Assembly: GCA_034766995.1 (NCBI GenBank)
Contig: CM068320.1
Location: forward strand, 13,651,687 to 13,715,686
DNA length: 64,000 nt
Reading direction: 5' to 3'
Origin: Acanthacorydalis orientalis
Lineage: Eukaryota; Arthropoda; Insecta; Megaloptera; Corydalidae
Shown here: piece after piece, positions 48,811-62,412 of the stretch
Layout of the letters: every line of letters begins with the position of its first letter
How positions within the stretch are numbered: the first letter of the stretch is position 1
Program-made: the position numbers and the translations under genes
Notes under the pieces: generated by a model
Seen by the model: the letters and a program-made list of their open reading frames with translations, nothing else
Told to the model about the DNA's origin: nothing
Databases searched by the model: none

Positions 48811-49735
48811 TCAGTACAAAAACAAGTTCGATTGTATATTCCGAAAATATTTTGTACAATAAACTTGTATAATAATATTTTAACAACATCCATGACTTTT
48901 TTTTTACTAAACGCGTTTGTGACTCACTATCAAATAACGAATAAAATATTCATATATTCTATCCGCACATATCAATTTTACTGTGTTTTTATTATTACTG
49001 AAACTAGTAACAAATTAGTGAAAATAATTCCAAACAACTACTCACATAAAACGATTTGCGTTTGACACATAATTTGAAAACAATTCTTTATCGTTTCATT
49101 TTATTATAAGCATTAATTATTTTTAATAGTCATATTCTGGTTATGTTTAGTCTTTCTTTAAACTATAATCCTTTAATAATAATTAAAAGTAACATTATAT
49201 ATATATATATATATGTGTGTGTATGTGTATATATATATATTATATACATATATATATATGTATATGTATATATGTATATATATATAAAATAATTTTCGAA
49301 TTAACTTGAAATTACTTTTAACTTGTCTTTTACGTTTTTTGGACCTACATTGTCTGAATAAAATCACCTCACACGATCTGATTTAACCTAAATAAATACA
49401 TTTTTAATAATAAATAGTTTTAAAAATTTTTATGATTTTATTTTCATTTATTATTTCTTACCAGGTAATAACATCGAAATAACAAACTTTATCATGGAAA
49501 AGGTATGCAATTTGTTGAAATAAAAGCACATTCCATATTTAAAACTATCAGATACTTTATAATATTTTCTTATAAAATTCATTAAATATTGTTTTATTGA
49601 TCAATTTTCTAAACTAAGAATATTTTTGAGTTTAGATCTATGTTACAAAGAAAATACTTTCTATTAACAATAATTTAGAAATGCTTTTGAAAGAAATCAA
49701 TATTTTTTTCTACTGAATTCATTACTAAGTCGTTA

Positions 49736-49737
<2 letters not shown>
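48811..49737. other. AT-rich stretch with (TA)n-(TG)n
   Basis: A compound TA/TG run at 49196-49286. Nothing else is recognised. Confidence 0.5.
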
Positions 49738-50973
<1,236 letters not shown>

Positions 50974-51087
50974 TTGCTTTACTATTTCGTGAGACCCGCA
51001 CACGTGTCTGGTGTTGACAATTACTGATTTAGAAGAAATAACTGTTGTGTTTCTTCAAAAATAGATTTTTTTAAATTATCTTTACAG

Positions 51088-51135
<48 letters not shown>

Positions 51136-51697
51136 CTTGTATCTCATAGTTTATTTTTGTACATTTACTTTACGTTTATCTGAAAAAATATACACTCCGT
51201 CTTATGTTTCAAGGTAAGCAGTAAGAATTATCATAGGCAGAATAAACGTTAAATAAATCAATTTTATCGATTTTATATACGAAACGTACATGTTACTTTT
51301 GTTTAAATTAATAACGAAATATTCATAAAATTCTTAAATATAACGATAAATAAATCGATTACAGGTTATTTTCGATGCGAATTGATTAATGATCGATGGT
51401 TACAAGTTAGTAGACAACGATCGCGGTATAAATGAAAAGGTAAAGGTCCGTGAGACAGCGACGACCCTCAAGTGTCATGAAACGTATCTTCATCGTTATG
51501 CAAAATATATCGTCAAATAATATTCACAAATCACGTGTCATTATACAATCTCTTTATAGAGAACATATTAACACATATATTTTTCTTGTCTTGCACGCGG
51601 TTTATAAATAATCGGCCATAATCTGATGAAATTCGACTGTTCAACATATTCTTCGAAACATACACATTTATATATGTAATCAGCAGTACTATACACA

Positions 51698-51782
<85 letters not shown>

Positions 51783-51795
51783 TCAGAACTGAGTA

Positions 51796-51847
<52 letters not shown>

Positions 51848-51912
51848 TATATATATATATACATATGTATATATATATATATATATATATACATATGTAT
51901 ATGTATATATAC

Positions 51913-51950
<38 letters not shown>

Positions 51951-52016
51951 ATGTATATGATACTTACGATATCTATATAAATAAACTTGTGTACAAATTT
52001 ATTTGTCAAAATCTTA
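50974..52016. other. Mixed stretch with GC island and long (TA)n arrays
   Basis: The segment 51360-51650 is GC-richer with CpGs and ATCGTTATGCAAAATAT (an octamer-like ATGCAAAAT). The (TA)n arrays at 51092-51130, 51704-51778 and 51798-51948 flank it. The motif TATGATGG(T) recurs at the ends of these arrays. No gene is recognised. Confidence 0.4.
51704..51957. repeat. cluster of (TA)n arrays
   Basis: Three or four TA tracts are separated by short TATGATTG/TATGATGG pieces and by a 20-bp unique insert (GGTCAGAACTGAG). Confidence 0.9.
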
Positions 52017-52020
52017 TTAA

Positions 52021-52487
52021 CCCATTCACAACCGGTAAAATTAAGTACGTCTTGCCCTAGGTACCAAAAGTTTATTTGAAAGAAAGCAATGAAATTTCTT
52101 AAAATTTAATATTAATTAGTTGCAGATATAGTTTTTGAGTGGCGTTTATAATGATTTGAGGACAAAAATACCTACGAGATATCTCGTACTGTTTATTTTA
52201 TGAAGCTTTTCAAATAGAAGTTCTTTTTTTCATTTTGTTTCATCCTTCAATGATCGTCGCATGACAAATTCCATCAGGAGACAATCAGTAATAGAGATAT
52301 ATGACGTTGATAATAAAAAAATGGTATAAAAGTTGTTTTTTTCAAAAAAAAATCTTTCTAAAATTATTGTTCACTCACTGTCATTATTCTTAATTCATAC
52401 GGCTGTACACTTATTCCGTAAAAAATAGCAATCAATTCAATTTTATAGTGCAAACTACTAGATATCTCGTAGTTGGAAGTGAATGGG
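52021..52487. mobile_element. piggyBac-like MITE, 467 bp
   Basis: Exact TTAA on both sides (52017-52020 and 52488-52491) and ends CCCATTCAC in inverted orientation. Near the left it contains the perfect palindrome TACGAGATATCTCGTA (52173-52188). Near the right it has CTACTAGATATCTCGTAG (52455-52472), sharing the 12-mer AGATATCTCGTA. There is no coding capacity. TTAA duplication and CCC termini point to the piggyBac superfamily. Confidence 0.65.
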
Positions 52488-52491
52488 TTAA

Positions 52492-52660
52492 ATGATTTAA
52501 TGTTAATGTCAAATTAAAACCAGTTTTTTAAATACCGTTTAATTGACTAAGTGCAAATAAGAATAATTCTGTACAAAACTAAAAATAACTTTCACATAAA
52601 TAACAAAATGTACAGTACTTAAATAAATATTGACCTTAGGTTATTATTCCCTGATAAATA

Positions 52661-52713
<53 letters not shown>

Positions 52714-52978
52714 TGTTATGATCACTCAATACACAATTGCAAAAAAATCAAAAATTTTACCACATATCTATACATATATAGATAATAACTGAAATATTTT
52801 ATATTCGAATCATTAAAATTTCAAAACAGACTTAAAATTGAATTTTTATATTTATTATTATTATTATATAATGCATGGGAGTATATATAAATGAAAAAAT
52901 AATATACAAATTTATACAGAATATTGAAATAAACTTTGATATCGAAATAAATTTCAAATTATATTTTGTTTAAAATAT
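52492..52978. other. AT-rich stretch with (TA)n
   Basis: (TA)n at 52663-52712. Nothing else is recognised. Confidence 0.5.
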
Positions 52979-53048
52979 ATTACACACACATACACACACA
53001 CATACACACACACATACACACACACACACACATATATACACTTACACA

Positions 53049-53080
<32 letters not shown>

Positions 53081-53150
53081 TACACACACACATACACACA
53101 CACATACACACACACATACACACACACATACACACACACATACACACATA
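52979..53150. repeat. 12-bp CA minisatellite
   Basis: The unit TACACACACACA repeats with an exact 12-bp period. Its T falls at 52991, 53003, 53015, and again at 53081, 53093, 53105, 53117, 53129 and 53141. Pure CA runs lie between the blocks. The open frames across it are repeat artefacts. Confidence 0.95.
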
Positions 53151-53161
53151 TATATATGTAT

Positions 53162-53227
<66 letters not shown>

Positions 53228-53260
53228 ACACACACATCTATGTATATATATATATATACA
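53151..53260. repeat. (TA)n array with CA ends
   Basis: About 50 bp of pure TA is flanked on both sides by TATGTATACACACACAT-like pieces. The same motif borders both ends in the same orientation. Confidence 0.9.
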
Positions 53261-53399
53261 ATATTTATTATTGTTTCAAAAAAATTACAAGTAAATACAT
53301 TTTTCACGAAATAAATACATCTTTTTAACTATCGCATATATAAATAAAACTGTGTTTAATTGAAAAAGTGTTTAATACTTAAATGATTTCGTATTTATA

Positions 53400-53900
53400 A
53401 CACATTTGATAATAACTGTTAATCATTTACCAAATTTGATTCAAAATCAAGTTCATTCAAGCATTGGTCTCGGTTTATTAAAATTATCTTTGAGCGGTTT
53501 GAATTTACTGGACAGCAAAGAGTTTCACATTATCGGCATGAAGAAGCAGCAAATCGTACGTAACGTAATGTCGTTTACACAAATGTAAATCAACAGACAT
53601 GTCGCTAATATACAAGATTACATATCGTGAGACATTAGCGATACACGCAGACCATTGGACTACCTACATCTTCTAGTTGTTCGTAACACATGACTGCACA
53701 CAGTGAAGTTAAGGTGAGATACGCACATCGTGGCTGGACTTACAATCGTATATTTGCAAATAGAGATGATCTTTAGCAGTTTTATGGCTGCTTACTTCTG
53801 CCATAATTACTAATAAATTATTTTATTTGATCGCGAACACTTTATTTCTAGATCGAGACAAGTTTTTATATTAATGTATAAGTAAATATTTACTCGGCAA
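53400..53900. other. GC-enriched island
   Basis: About 450 bp of balanced composition. A 60-codon plus frame at 53406-53588 (GLGLLKLSLSGLNLLDSKEF) has no domain I recognise. A short inverted repeat TCGCTAAT / ATTAGCGA lies at 53603-53642. Exon or conserved non-coding DNA. Confidence 0.3.
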
Positions 53901-54546
53901 GAAAATTAACAGGAACTTTTTAATTTTTAGATTGTTTGAACGTATATTCAGCGTTTGGAACAATGTTCTTTAACAATAAGTGCCGCATTAAATCCGCAAA
54001 GAATATATATCATCAATTAAGTCATGGATTTCAAGCTCAACTTAATATTTGGACGAAATTTTTACTCATCATCGTACTTTATTAGAACTATAGTAGAGAG
54101 AATTAAATACTATTAGAACAAATATTCATATTTTTCATGTTTTTCCTCAATTATCCAATTTTATATAGTTAATATATATAAAAAACATTAATTTAATATA
54201 CAAAAATTTCTAGAGATATTTATTGAATACGGAGCAAGCTTATAATTTATCAAAAAATATAATTTTGAAATTTAAAGTTATATTTGAACTTCCTATAAAT
54301 ATACATTTTTATCTCTGCATGTTTATAATGTTTTTGCCTTCTCATTTGTGATAGAACTGAATTGATTAAATTCAGTTCTTTTAACATGTATCTTCAACTG
54401 TATGTTTTCTACTATTAAGATAGAGTACATCAACATCATTCAAGTAGAACTGAAAAAGTTCTTAATGTTCATTTTAGGTTTATAAATACTTCCGCAACAA
54501 GAAAAGAACATCTCATATCCTGATAATACTAACGACTTTCTGTCTA
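53901..54546. other. AT-rich non-coding stretch
   Basis: Nothing recognised. Confidence 0.5.
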
Positions 54547-55116
54547 GTAGATTGGTTGAAAAATAACTGCGGTTTATAATCTTTAAATTCATATGCATTT
54601 TTCGCCTTTTTGATTTTCCTAGCTATTTTAAGTGGTCCAGAACTGTTGGATGACTAACGACTAAATTTTGTGCAAGTTCTCAATTATTTTGTGTCGTTAT
54701 GATTCAACTGACGCCTCCAGTTGGTGGTTATGAACTGAAGAAGGGCACCCGCGACCTTCTTCATCTTCAAGAGTCTCATTTCCATCATGAAATTTTTGGT
54801 ACCACCATTGTAGCGTACTTCCTTAATAGTACCCACACTAAAAGGATTATTTAGTTTACGAACAGTTCTTGCTGCTTTACCACCCGTTTTGAACTCATAC
54901 AAAAAATTGCTCTTATTTTCTTTTTTTCTATCTTTAATTCAATAGATCAATTTGAAGAAAAATTAATAATAAAACCAAAGTCAATATTACCAAAATATAG
55001 ACCGAACAATGTACTTTAAAATGATGTCAATATGTTCACGATGAAATTACATTTTAATTGAAAAAAATTATGGTTAGAATTCAGAAAAAAACGTAATTAT
55101 TTTACTACCAGCCTTA
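54547..55116 (-). mobile_element. Cecropia-type mariner derivative, copy H
   Basis: Minus-strand element of 570 bp with both ends (plus left GTAGATTGGTTGAAAAATAA; right TTTTACTACCAGCCTTA). The start codon is mutated to ATA (near 54932) and the shared one-base deficit follows. The frame FKTGGKAA is then readable near 54890, followed by a frameshift and the decayed HTH region. The common junction runs into TATGAATTTAAAGATTATAA. The catalytic domain is absent. Its 5' flank is shared with copy E. Confidence 0.87.
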
Positions 55117-55278
55117 TATATCCATTACTATGAACTAGAGATCATTTATTTCAGTTAAATTCTTTGTCTACAAATTATCTGAATCACATTGTCTGTAAAG
55201 TTATATTTTAAGACTTAATAAATTCAGCTTGAATACCGATCATACATTTCAAATTTCAAACATTTAACTACAATCACA
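55117..55278. repeat. duplicated flank shared with 40987-41147 (inverted)
   Basis: The reverse complement of this segment matches 40987-41147 at roughly 94% by eye. It joins the 5' end of copy H at the same position and TA as at copy E. Confidence 0.9.
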
Positions 55279-56426
55279 CTGAAAGTAATTAGTACTTTGA
55301 ATAGTGTGTTATATTATTTCAACATTTAATTATGTTTCCCATTTAATTTTCAGTGCTTAATCTTTTTCTGACAATATAATAATATTTTTCATTCAATTAT
55401 TGTAGAAATATTCAAAAACTATGTTAAAGTAATAAAATGGCGAGATAAAAATCAAATCATTTTTTATGTATATAGAATCAAATAATACAAATAAATATAA
55501 AAACAAGATCGACACCTTCGACAGACTTACAATATTTAGAGATTTTTAGAAAATTAGACAGCCAATAATATTATTTATATTTTAATCAAATACCTTTCAA
55601 TTAAAAAGTGACAAAAACTGAGTAGTGCTAAAAAAGTATTTATTTCATTTTAAAATCCTATACAGATAAAAAAGTCATCACTGGTTTTCCCACATTTATT
55701 TATTTATTTCATTATTCATACTAATGTAAAGAAGACAGACATTATTTGAAAATAAAGTATGCGATTCTGTTTAAATGAGATTTTTTTAGTTTATCTAGTC
55801 ATAATAGTGTTTCATTTTATCATTTTTTTTTCTTTCTAACTTAAAGTAATTGAAATTTATGTACATTTTCGAAATTAATCAGCTATGGTGCGACAATCAA
55901 ACAAGAATTGTGTACAGTCTGTTAACATTGATTTATGTGTGAATGTATATCGAAGTATTATGTTGTGGTCATTCGATCGAGTAAACAATTCTTATTGATA
56001 TTCATCAACGACGCATTCATATTAGTTTCGAACGTGTGAAGCAATAATAATAAATTGGATTTTCCATTCCAGTCCCAATACGCTATTTGAACAAGTAGTA
56101 ATTTTAATATCTATTTTATTTCATTCGTGAGCTGAAACACTAATGTATTCCTAACGACAGTTTGAAATTTCATAGAATGTATATTTCGATAAATTGGTAA
56201 AACGAACTCTGATCGAATTATATATTTTGATTGCTCGTCTGTATAGTTGGTTGATAAAACTGATATTTTTTACTTCGTGTAGAGATTTGGTTAGTGTGAC
56301 AATCATACTAATTTAATCATGAAAGATATATATTTTAATATTCTTAAAACAATTTGTTTAACTTGTTTACGAGCATATACAAATAATAATTAACCAGAAA
56401 TGTTTATTATATCTATCTATCTATCA

Positions 56427-56463
<37 letters not shown>

Positions 56464-56471
56464 CAAATATA

Positions 56472-56508
<37 letters not shown>

Positions 56509-58025
56509 CACATTTACTTATGTAAATATTTTTTTATTCACTTGTGTCCTTTTTTTCTGGGCTAGTTAAAACATAAAAAACTTTAACTTGCTATTAAATA
56601 TTTTGACATTATATTTGAAAATTAGTAGTAAATTAATATTAAATAATTAATTCTTAACTTGAAATATTTATTATAAACATTTAGTGATAATTATTTATTT
56701 CTGTAAATTGATAATTTTCATTTTTTTTTATATTAAAAGCATAATAATTTATCAAGACACAAAATCTTCTTTATAATACACTGATTTTTAGTGTAATACA
56801 TTTCAAATTAACTTAACATCGAAAAGAATAATTCATAGTCATTGTCTAAATTCCAAGAAAAGGTCGTATAATAAAAGAATTATTGTTTAAAACAATGATA
56901 CATATTTTTAAGTGTTAAAATGCTGATTTTTATTCAGTTCTTCGAAATAAATTAATAACTGATCAGTATTTTCGTGGAATACATATTTTCATATGACATG
57001 AATAATTTAATGCCTTGAGTTCTGATAATTTATGAATTTAATTCCGGGATTATAAAAGATATTATTTTTTATTAAAAATATGAATATGTCTAACGTTGAA
57101 GACTTGGAAATTATTAAATGTGTTTTAAAATAATTCGAAAATCGATTCTTAAAATAATAAATTTATGTACTTATTTTCATAAATTAAAATTTTAGTCCTT
57201 TATGAACCACTATTTTTTTATCAAAGAGATTCAGTAATTCATTATTAAATCTTATACATATTTATATCATTACTTGTACATATTTAGATCACGATTATCT
57301 TTTTTCCAGAACAATAACATCAGAAAAATTCTTATCACTGTAACAATAGAATTGCGAGCAAAATTTTTATAAGCAACAATCAATAATCAAAGAAATATTA
57401 ATTATATATTGAAATTTATGACTAGCAAATTGTTTTGTCATTTATAGGAGAAAGTAGAGACAAATATTACGTTGTGCCAAATATTATAAAGATATATGTA
57501 CAAATATATTTAATATTGATTAAATGGAATAAATAAAATGAGTTGTTCTCATGATAGATATTTAATTAATCAATTGAAAATATAAATAATTTATTTTATT
57601 TACATCAAATTTATTATTGAACATTATTTAAAATTTTAATACATTTAATATTAAATTCTGAGCGCTTAAATGTCCAAATAATTTAGGTAAATTTGAAATG
57701 GAAATAAACTCTTAGTAAAAGATTAAATGAAAGATAATTTAGTGTAAAAGTAAAGTTAATCATTAAATAATTTATCGAATCTTCGGTAAATAAGATATAT
57801 TTAAATTCAGTTTGTATAATATACAAAATAAAATAATATATGTAGTCTATTTTAAAATGAACAAATTTTTTTAAATAAAAATCAATCTTTTTTCAGTGAG
57901 TTATTTAGAAATAAATTGAACATGAAAATTATTAAAATTTTGAAGCTTACTTTTTTGTAACAAAATCTAGATCTATTTCTATATAAAATATTCAATAATG
58001 TTACTCGAAAGATAATAGCAATATC
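55279..58025. other. AT-rich stretch with a weak GC pocket
   Basis: The segment 55860-56300 is slightly GC-richer. A (TCTA)n-(TC)n-(TA)n array lies at 56409-56505. The rest is plain A/T-rich DNA with no gene or transposon recognised. Confidence 0.5.
56409..56505. repeat. (TCTA)n-(TC)n-(TA)n compound microsatellite
   Basis: ATCTATCTATCTATC, then about 11 TC units, then TA with CAAATA and TATGTATA interruptions. Confidence 0.95.
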
Positions 58026-58601
58026 TTAGGTTGGTAGTAAAATGATTGCGGTTTTTGTTTTTTGAATTCTAACCTTATTTTTTTAATGAAAGTGTAATTT
58101 CATCGTGTAATATAATTTTAAAGTGTATTTTTCGGTCTGTATTTTGTTGATATCAATTTAAGTTTTATTATTAATTTTGCTTCAAATTGGACTATTGAAT
58201 TGAAAATGGAAAAGAAGCAAAGAAGAGCAATTGTTTTATATGAGTTCAAAACGGGAGGTAAAGCAGTAGAAACTAAATTAAACAATATTTATACTTTTGC
58301 TGTCAATTTTGTTAAAAAATGTACGGTGCAATAGTAATTTCAATTTTTTTGTACTGGGGATGAGAATTTAAAGATAAGGTCGTAGGCGTCTTTTTTCAGT
58401 TCATAGTGACTAACTGAAGGTATTAGTTGAATCAGAACCATGCACAAAAATTTAAAAGCTTACACAAAAGTTCAGTGTTAGTCATCTAATAGTATATTGT
58501 ATAAGTTCTGGACTACTTAAAACATCTAGAAAAATTAAAAAAGCTATAAATGCATACGAATTTGAAGGTCATAAATTGCCATTATTTTTCTACCAACCTA
58601 A
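58026..58601 (+). mobile_element. Cecropia-type mariner derivative, copy I
   Basis: Plus-strand element of 576 bp with both terminal repeats (TTAGGTTGGTAGTAAAATGA and TTTTTCTACCAACCTAA). The start at 58206 reads MEKKQRRAIVLYEFKTGGKA, the only copy in which the frame after the start is intact. Later frameshifts and a TAG at the WW position disrupt it. The HTH region is followed by the common junction and TACGAATTTGAAGGTCATAA. No catalytic domain. Confidence 0.88.
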
Positions 58602-59280
58602 TATTTCAGATTTACACTTAAATTATGTAATATAATTAAGACAGAATTCACTCTCAGTACACAGGAAATATTTCATTTTTCACTAAACTCATCTACCTTA
58701 TGTTTATGTTTGTTTAAATATATATTTTAGAAAAATATTTATTTTAGAAGCGAAAAGTATATTAAGGTATATATTTTATTTAGATTTATTATTAGATAAA
58801 GTAGTTTGCTACTCTTTTAGATTAACTGTTATTTTAATTAATCTGAACAAGCGTTCTCAGACAAACGTTCTTCTTAGAATATTTCTCTTTGGTATAAAAA
58901 ATAATTAATTATTAAAAATGATCAGGTTTTTTATCAGTGATTTCAATAAACTATTTAACTATTAACAAACAAAACAAATACAGCGTTTTCAAGTAAATAA
59001 GAGATAAATTGATATATTATTTAAACTTCTATAGAATATAATACAAATAAATTATTTATAAAAAACAAAACATAAATTTCTTTATCCTTTTTGTACACTA
59101 ACAGTAAAAAAAAATTGCGATAAAAGAATATTAATGAAAATGATGTACTCAGTACATCACAGTATATATTTTTACTGTTATATTATATTCAGCATACAAA
59201 AGCGATTTTTTCTAGATAAGTTTTATTACTGTCCATAACAATAATAACAATATGTAAACGTAATCGAAACATATTTATTA
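58602..59280. other. AT-rich non-coding stretch
   Basis: Nothing recognised. Confidence 0.5.
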
Positions 59281-59560
59281 CCACTCAGTAATGTCCAACC
59301 GTATTGTCCGTGTATTTTCCTGTATGCCTTATATGCAAGACTATCATAGGAAAGTGCACCCTAAACACAAACAAGCATCAACGTATGTGTTCTATTGGGA
59401 GAAATAAAATTGTGTGTACTCTATACATTGTAGCTAGAGAACTGAAATCATGGCCGTTTTTGAAGCCAATTCGGCTAAGCTACGAAAATAAAAAAAATAC
59501 ATATGTGCATTCACAAAAACAAAAAAAATTATCAATAGATTTAGTATGAATTGATTTAAT
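59281..59560 (+). other. open frame of 81 codons, unrecognised
   Basis: An ATG-less or TTG/GTG-type frame covers 59304-59549 in a slightly GC-richer segment. It includes two Cys pairs (CLIC and later single Cys) but no zinc-finger spacing. No family is recognised. Probably a chance frame. Confidence 0.15.
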
Positions 59561-60237
59561 AATCGTATATATTACATAAGTTACAGAATATTAATTTTTA
59601 ATGTCTTTAAAGTTTTTCACCCGTAAAATATCAATAGAGTACTTGATGATTCGTTAATATGTTATTATTTAAATATATTATTTATGATATTTTTTCGTAG
59701 TAATAAAAAAATAACATGTTAAAAATTGTTATAAATAAGAAAATTAATTATTTTAAAGTTTAATATTATTATTAATGATATTATTGAATTTTATTCCAAT
59801 TAAAAAGATATGATGATCAAGAAAAAGCTGCTATTTTATTTCTTTAGCTAATTTGTTACAATTAACTATTTTTTCTTGTTTTTCCTGTTATTAAATTCAG
59901 TTCATATATTTATTTATATATTTAAAAAAACATTTTTATTACATTTTCACTGTAAACATAAAATTTAATTTTTATAAATATTTAAACCATTAAACACCGC
60001 TACTCAAAATTGTAAAAATTTTCAAAAACACAACTTGGCTTAATTTAAGTCTTTTTTAATTATTTTGATGTTGGAAAGAAAATAATTTTCAATTTTGGTT
60101 TTCTAATCAAAAAAAAAATTAAAAGTGAATTAAAACTGTTTGTATTAAATTATAAATTCATTTATTTTATTAGAATCTGAATCAAATGACATGATAGTTT
60201 CTAAAACACTTTGGGGGGAGAAAAGGGTTGTATTTTT

Positions 60238-60312
<75 letters not shown>

Positions 60313-60689
60313 GTATATGGTTTGACTTTTGCAGCGTACATCTGTTCCGCTTTCTTTTTACTTCTGCAAAAATCTAAGAAAATAATATTGTAGTTCTATT
60401 GCTATTGAATAAATTTTAGTGTTATATAAAAAAGTTTTTAAAAAAATATTTTTAGCAGAAAAAAATTTCCAAAATTAACATTGCGTATACGCAACAGAGG
60501 CGTTTAATGAGTTAAAGATAATTTATCATCTTAACAGCTTCAAAATCAACTTTTTTCATACTATTAAATATATTATATAAACAACTGAAATAATAATTCA
60601 AAATATTGTCAATAAGTGTAAATCATTCCAGCTTCCATTTCACATAAAAAATAATTTTAATCTAAAAAAGAAACACTACTTGAGACCTT
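59561..60689. other. AT-rich stretch with (TA)n; possible inverted-repeat element
   Basis: A (TA)n run lies at 60241-60318. CATTAAACACC (59988) and GGCGTTTAATG (60499-60509) could be short 11-bp inverted ends of a ~520-bp element, but the similarity is short and AT-rich. Confidence 0.25.
60241..60318. repeat. (TA)n microsatellite
   Basis: About 33 TA units followed by TATGTATATG. Confidence 0.95.
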
Positions 60690-61270
60690 TTACTTACAGT
60701 TGATACCAATTTATATTTTTCCGACTCGACAACGTGTTCGTATAAAAATTGTATCTCGAGAAACACAATACAGCATCGAGCTTTAATATTTCTTCGCGTT
60801 AATCGAACTTTCTCGTCTCGCGTCGCCTTTATTCCAATAAATATTCCTCACTATTGAAAGAACCCGACAACGTCCACTTGTTCTGGCTAGCATCTACGTC
60901 GACTGCGTCCCCCAAACGTCCAAAATAATATTTCCCTGGTGTAAATAAAACATTCAGAACGGCGATGGCGATTCGCAGATTTTATGTTTATTCGATACAC
61001 AAGTCCTGTGTTCAAATATATGTATATACACATATATATGTATATATATATTTATTCGTCTAGTATGTATTGAACATGTCAGCGTGTTCGACACGCCTCA
61101 TGGAGCGCGATACGTTTTTATGCCTTTTTTCTGCAATTTTATGGAAACTCATTTTTTTCTGTTTTTGTGTGCACGATGCAAATTCGATTATGTTCTCTGA
61201 CGTGTATGCCATACAATATGTGTAACACATATGTATTTATATTCGCGGTTCTTTTATCTGATATTTATAT
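60690..61270. other. GC- and CpG-rich island, candidate conserved element
   Basis: One of the strongest compositional islands: CpG-rich DNA at 60720-60975 and 61080-61210, split by a short (TA)n at 61019-61050. It includes CTCGTCTCGCGTCGCC (60810) and the Hox-like TTTTATGG (61138). No open frame spans it. Likely regulatory or conserved non-coding DNA by analogy with islands in AT-rich insect genomes. Confidence 0.4.
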
Positions 61271-61680
61271 ATATTCATCGTTTGAAATTTTTAGATTCAA
61301 ATTTTACATACAGTTATGCGGAAGTTTCGACTGAATAATATTAAATGTAACAGTATGTTGGTTTGAAATGAGTTTAAAATATATTATTTTGTAACAATAC
61401 GTGAAAGAGATTTGCTCCAATTATAATTGTACTTGTATATTTTTTTAATAAGTTATTTGAAAGTTCAGGCACAGAAAACACACTTCTATAAAAGATACAT
61501 TTTTTTTAAAATCAAATCATAATAAAAAAAATTAGTAGATTCATATGTAGTTTTTTACCTGTTTACTTGTAAGAAATTTCTCTATAAATATTAAAATATA
61601 TTACAATACATTAGTAATTTTTGTATTAATAATATACACACAGTTAGAATAATACCCCTCTCTTTCTCTCTCTCTTTCTA

Positions 61681-61754
<74 letters not shown>

Positions 61755-62412
61755 ATTTTTATACAAGTATATGTTTGTTTGAAAATAGTCAGGCGTTTTA
61801 ATAAATAAATAAAATAATTTTGTCAAAAATTAAATAATTAAATCATATTAGGTCTTAATATATCTGTCTTTCAATGTTTTAGTCTAATTTTTATTTTAAA
61901 TTATAAACATTTTAAGAAAATATATTAAGGTTTATTTAAATCATTTTAATTATTTAAATCATACATTGTTATGAAAAGTTTCATCTCTAGAAAAAAATGT
62001 TAATTTTTTTTCATATAACCAAAATAATAAATACCAGAAAATGAATTAGATTTTGAAATATACTTTAAAATTTCTTTATTTCGAAAAAAATATCTATGTG
62101 GAGTGATTCTTGTACTGCGATTATTTTCTCCATGGAACAATGTTCATATTCTTTTTTAACTTTTTTGACTTTAATTAATTTCTTTAAGAAATTAATATGA
62201 TTCGATATTGATTTGTCTTTTAAAAAATTCAATTTATATAAACAATTATATATAATATCTCAATATATGCGAATTAATTAGTAGAAAATCGTTGAATATC
62301 TTCATTTCTTGCAGAAGGTTTTCTTCTATTAATTTCTCGGATCAAATTATAAATCTATATTTCATCACTATTGAATTTCTTTACAATAATATTTTTCTTT
62401 TACATTTATCTA
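61271..62412. other. AT-rich stretch with (TC)n-(TA)n
   Basis: A compound microsatellite at 61658-61750 and otherwise plain A/T-rich DNA. Confidence 0.5.
61658..61750. repeat. (TC)n-(TA)n compound microsatellite
   Basis: An imperfect TC tract of about 42 bp (with TTTC and TATC interruptions) followed by about 24 TA units. Confidence 0.95.

Noticed and set aside
52954..53328. Open frames of 117-120 codons rich in Cys-Val or Thr-His
   Set aside because: They are translations of the (CA)n/(TG)n minisatellite, so they are not proteins.
60071..60110. Possible mariner terminal repeat (GTTGGAAAGAAAATAATTTT)
   Set aside because: The match to the family is gapped and short, no UTR or second end follows, and it could be chance in A/T DNA.
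59988..60509. Candidate ~520-bp element with CATTAAACRCC inverted ends
   Set aside because: The inverted ends are only about 11 bp, mostly A/T, with no clear target duplication. Kept only as a remark in the stretch annotation.
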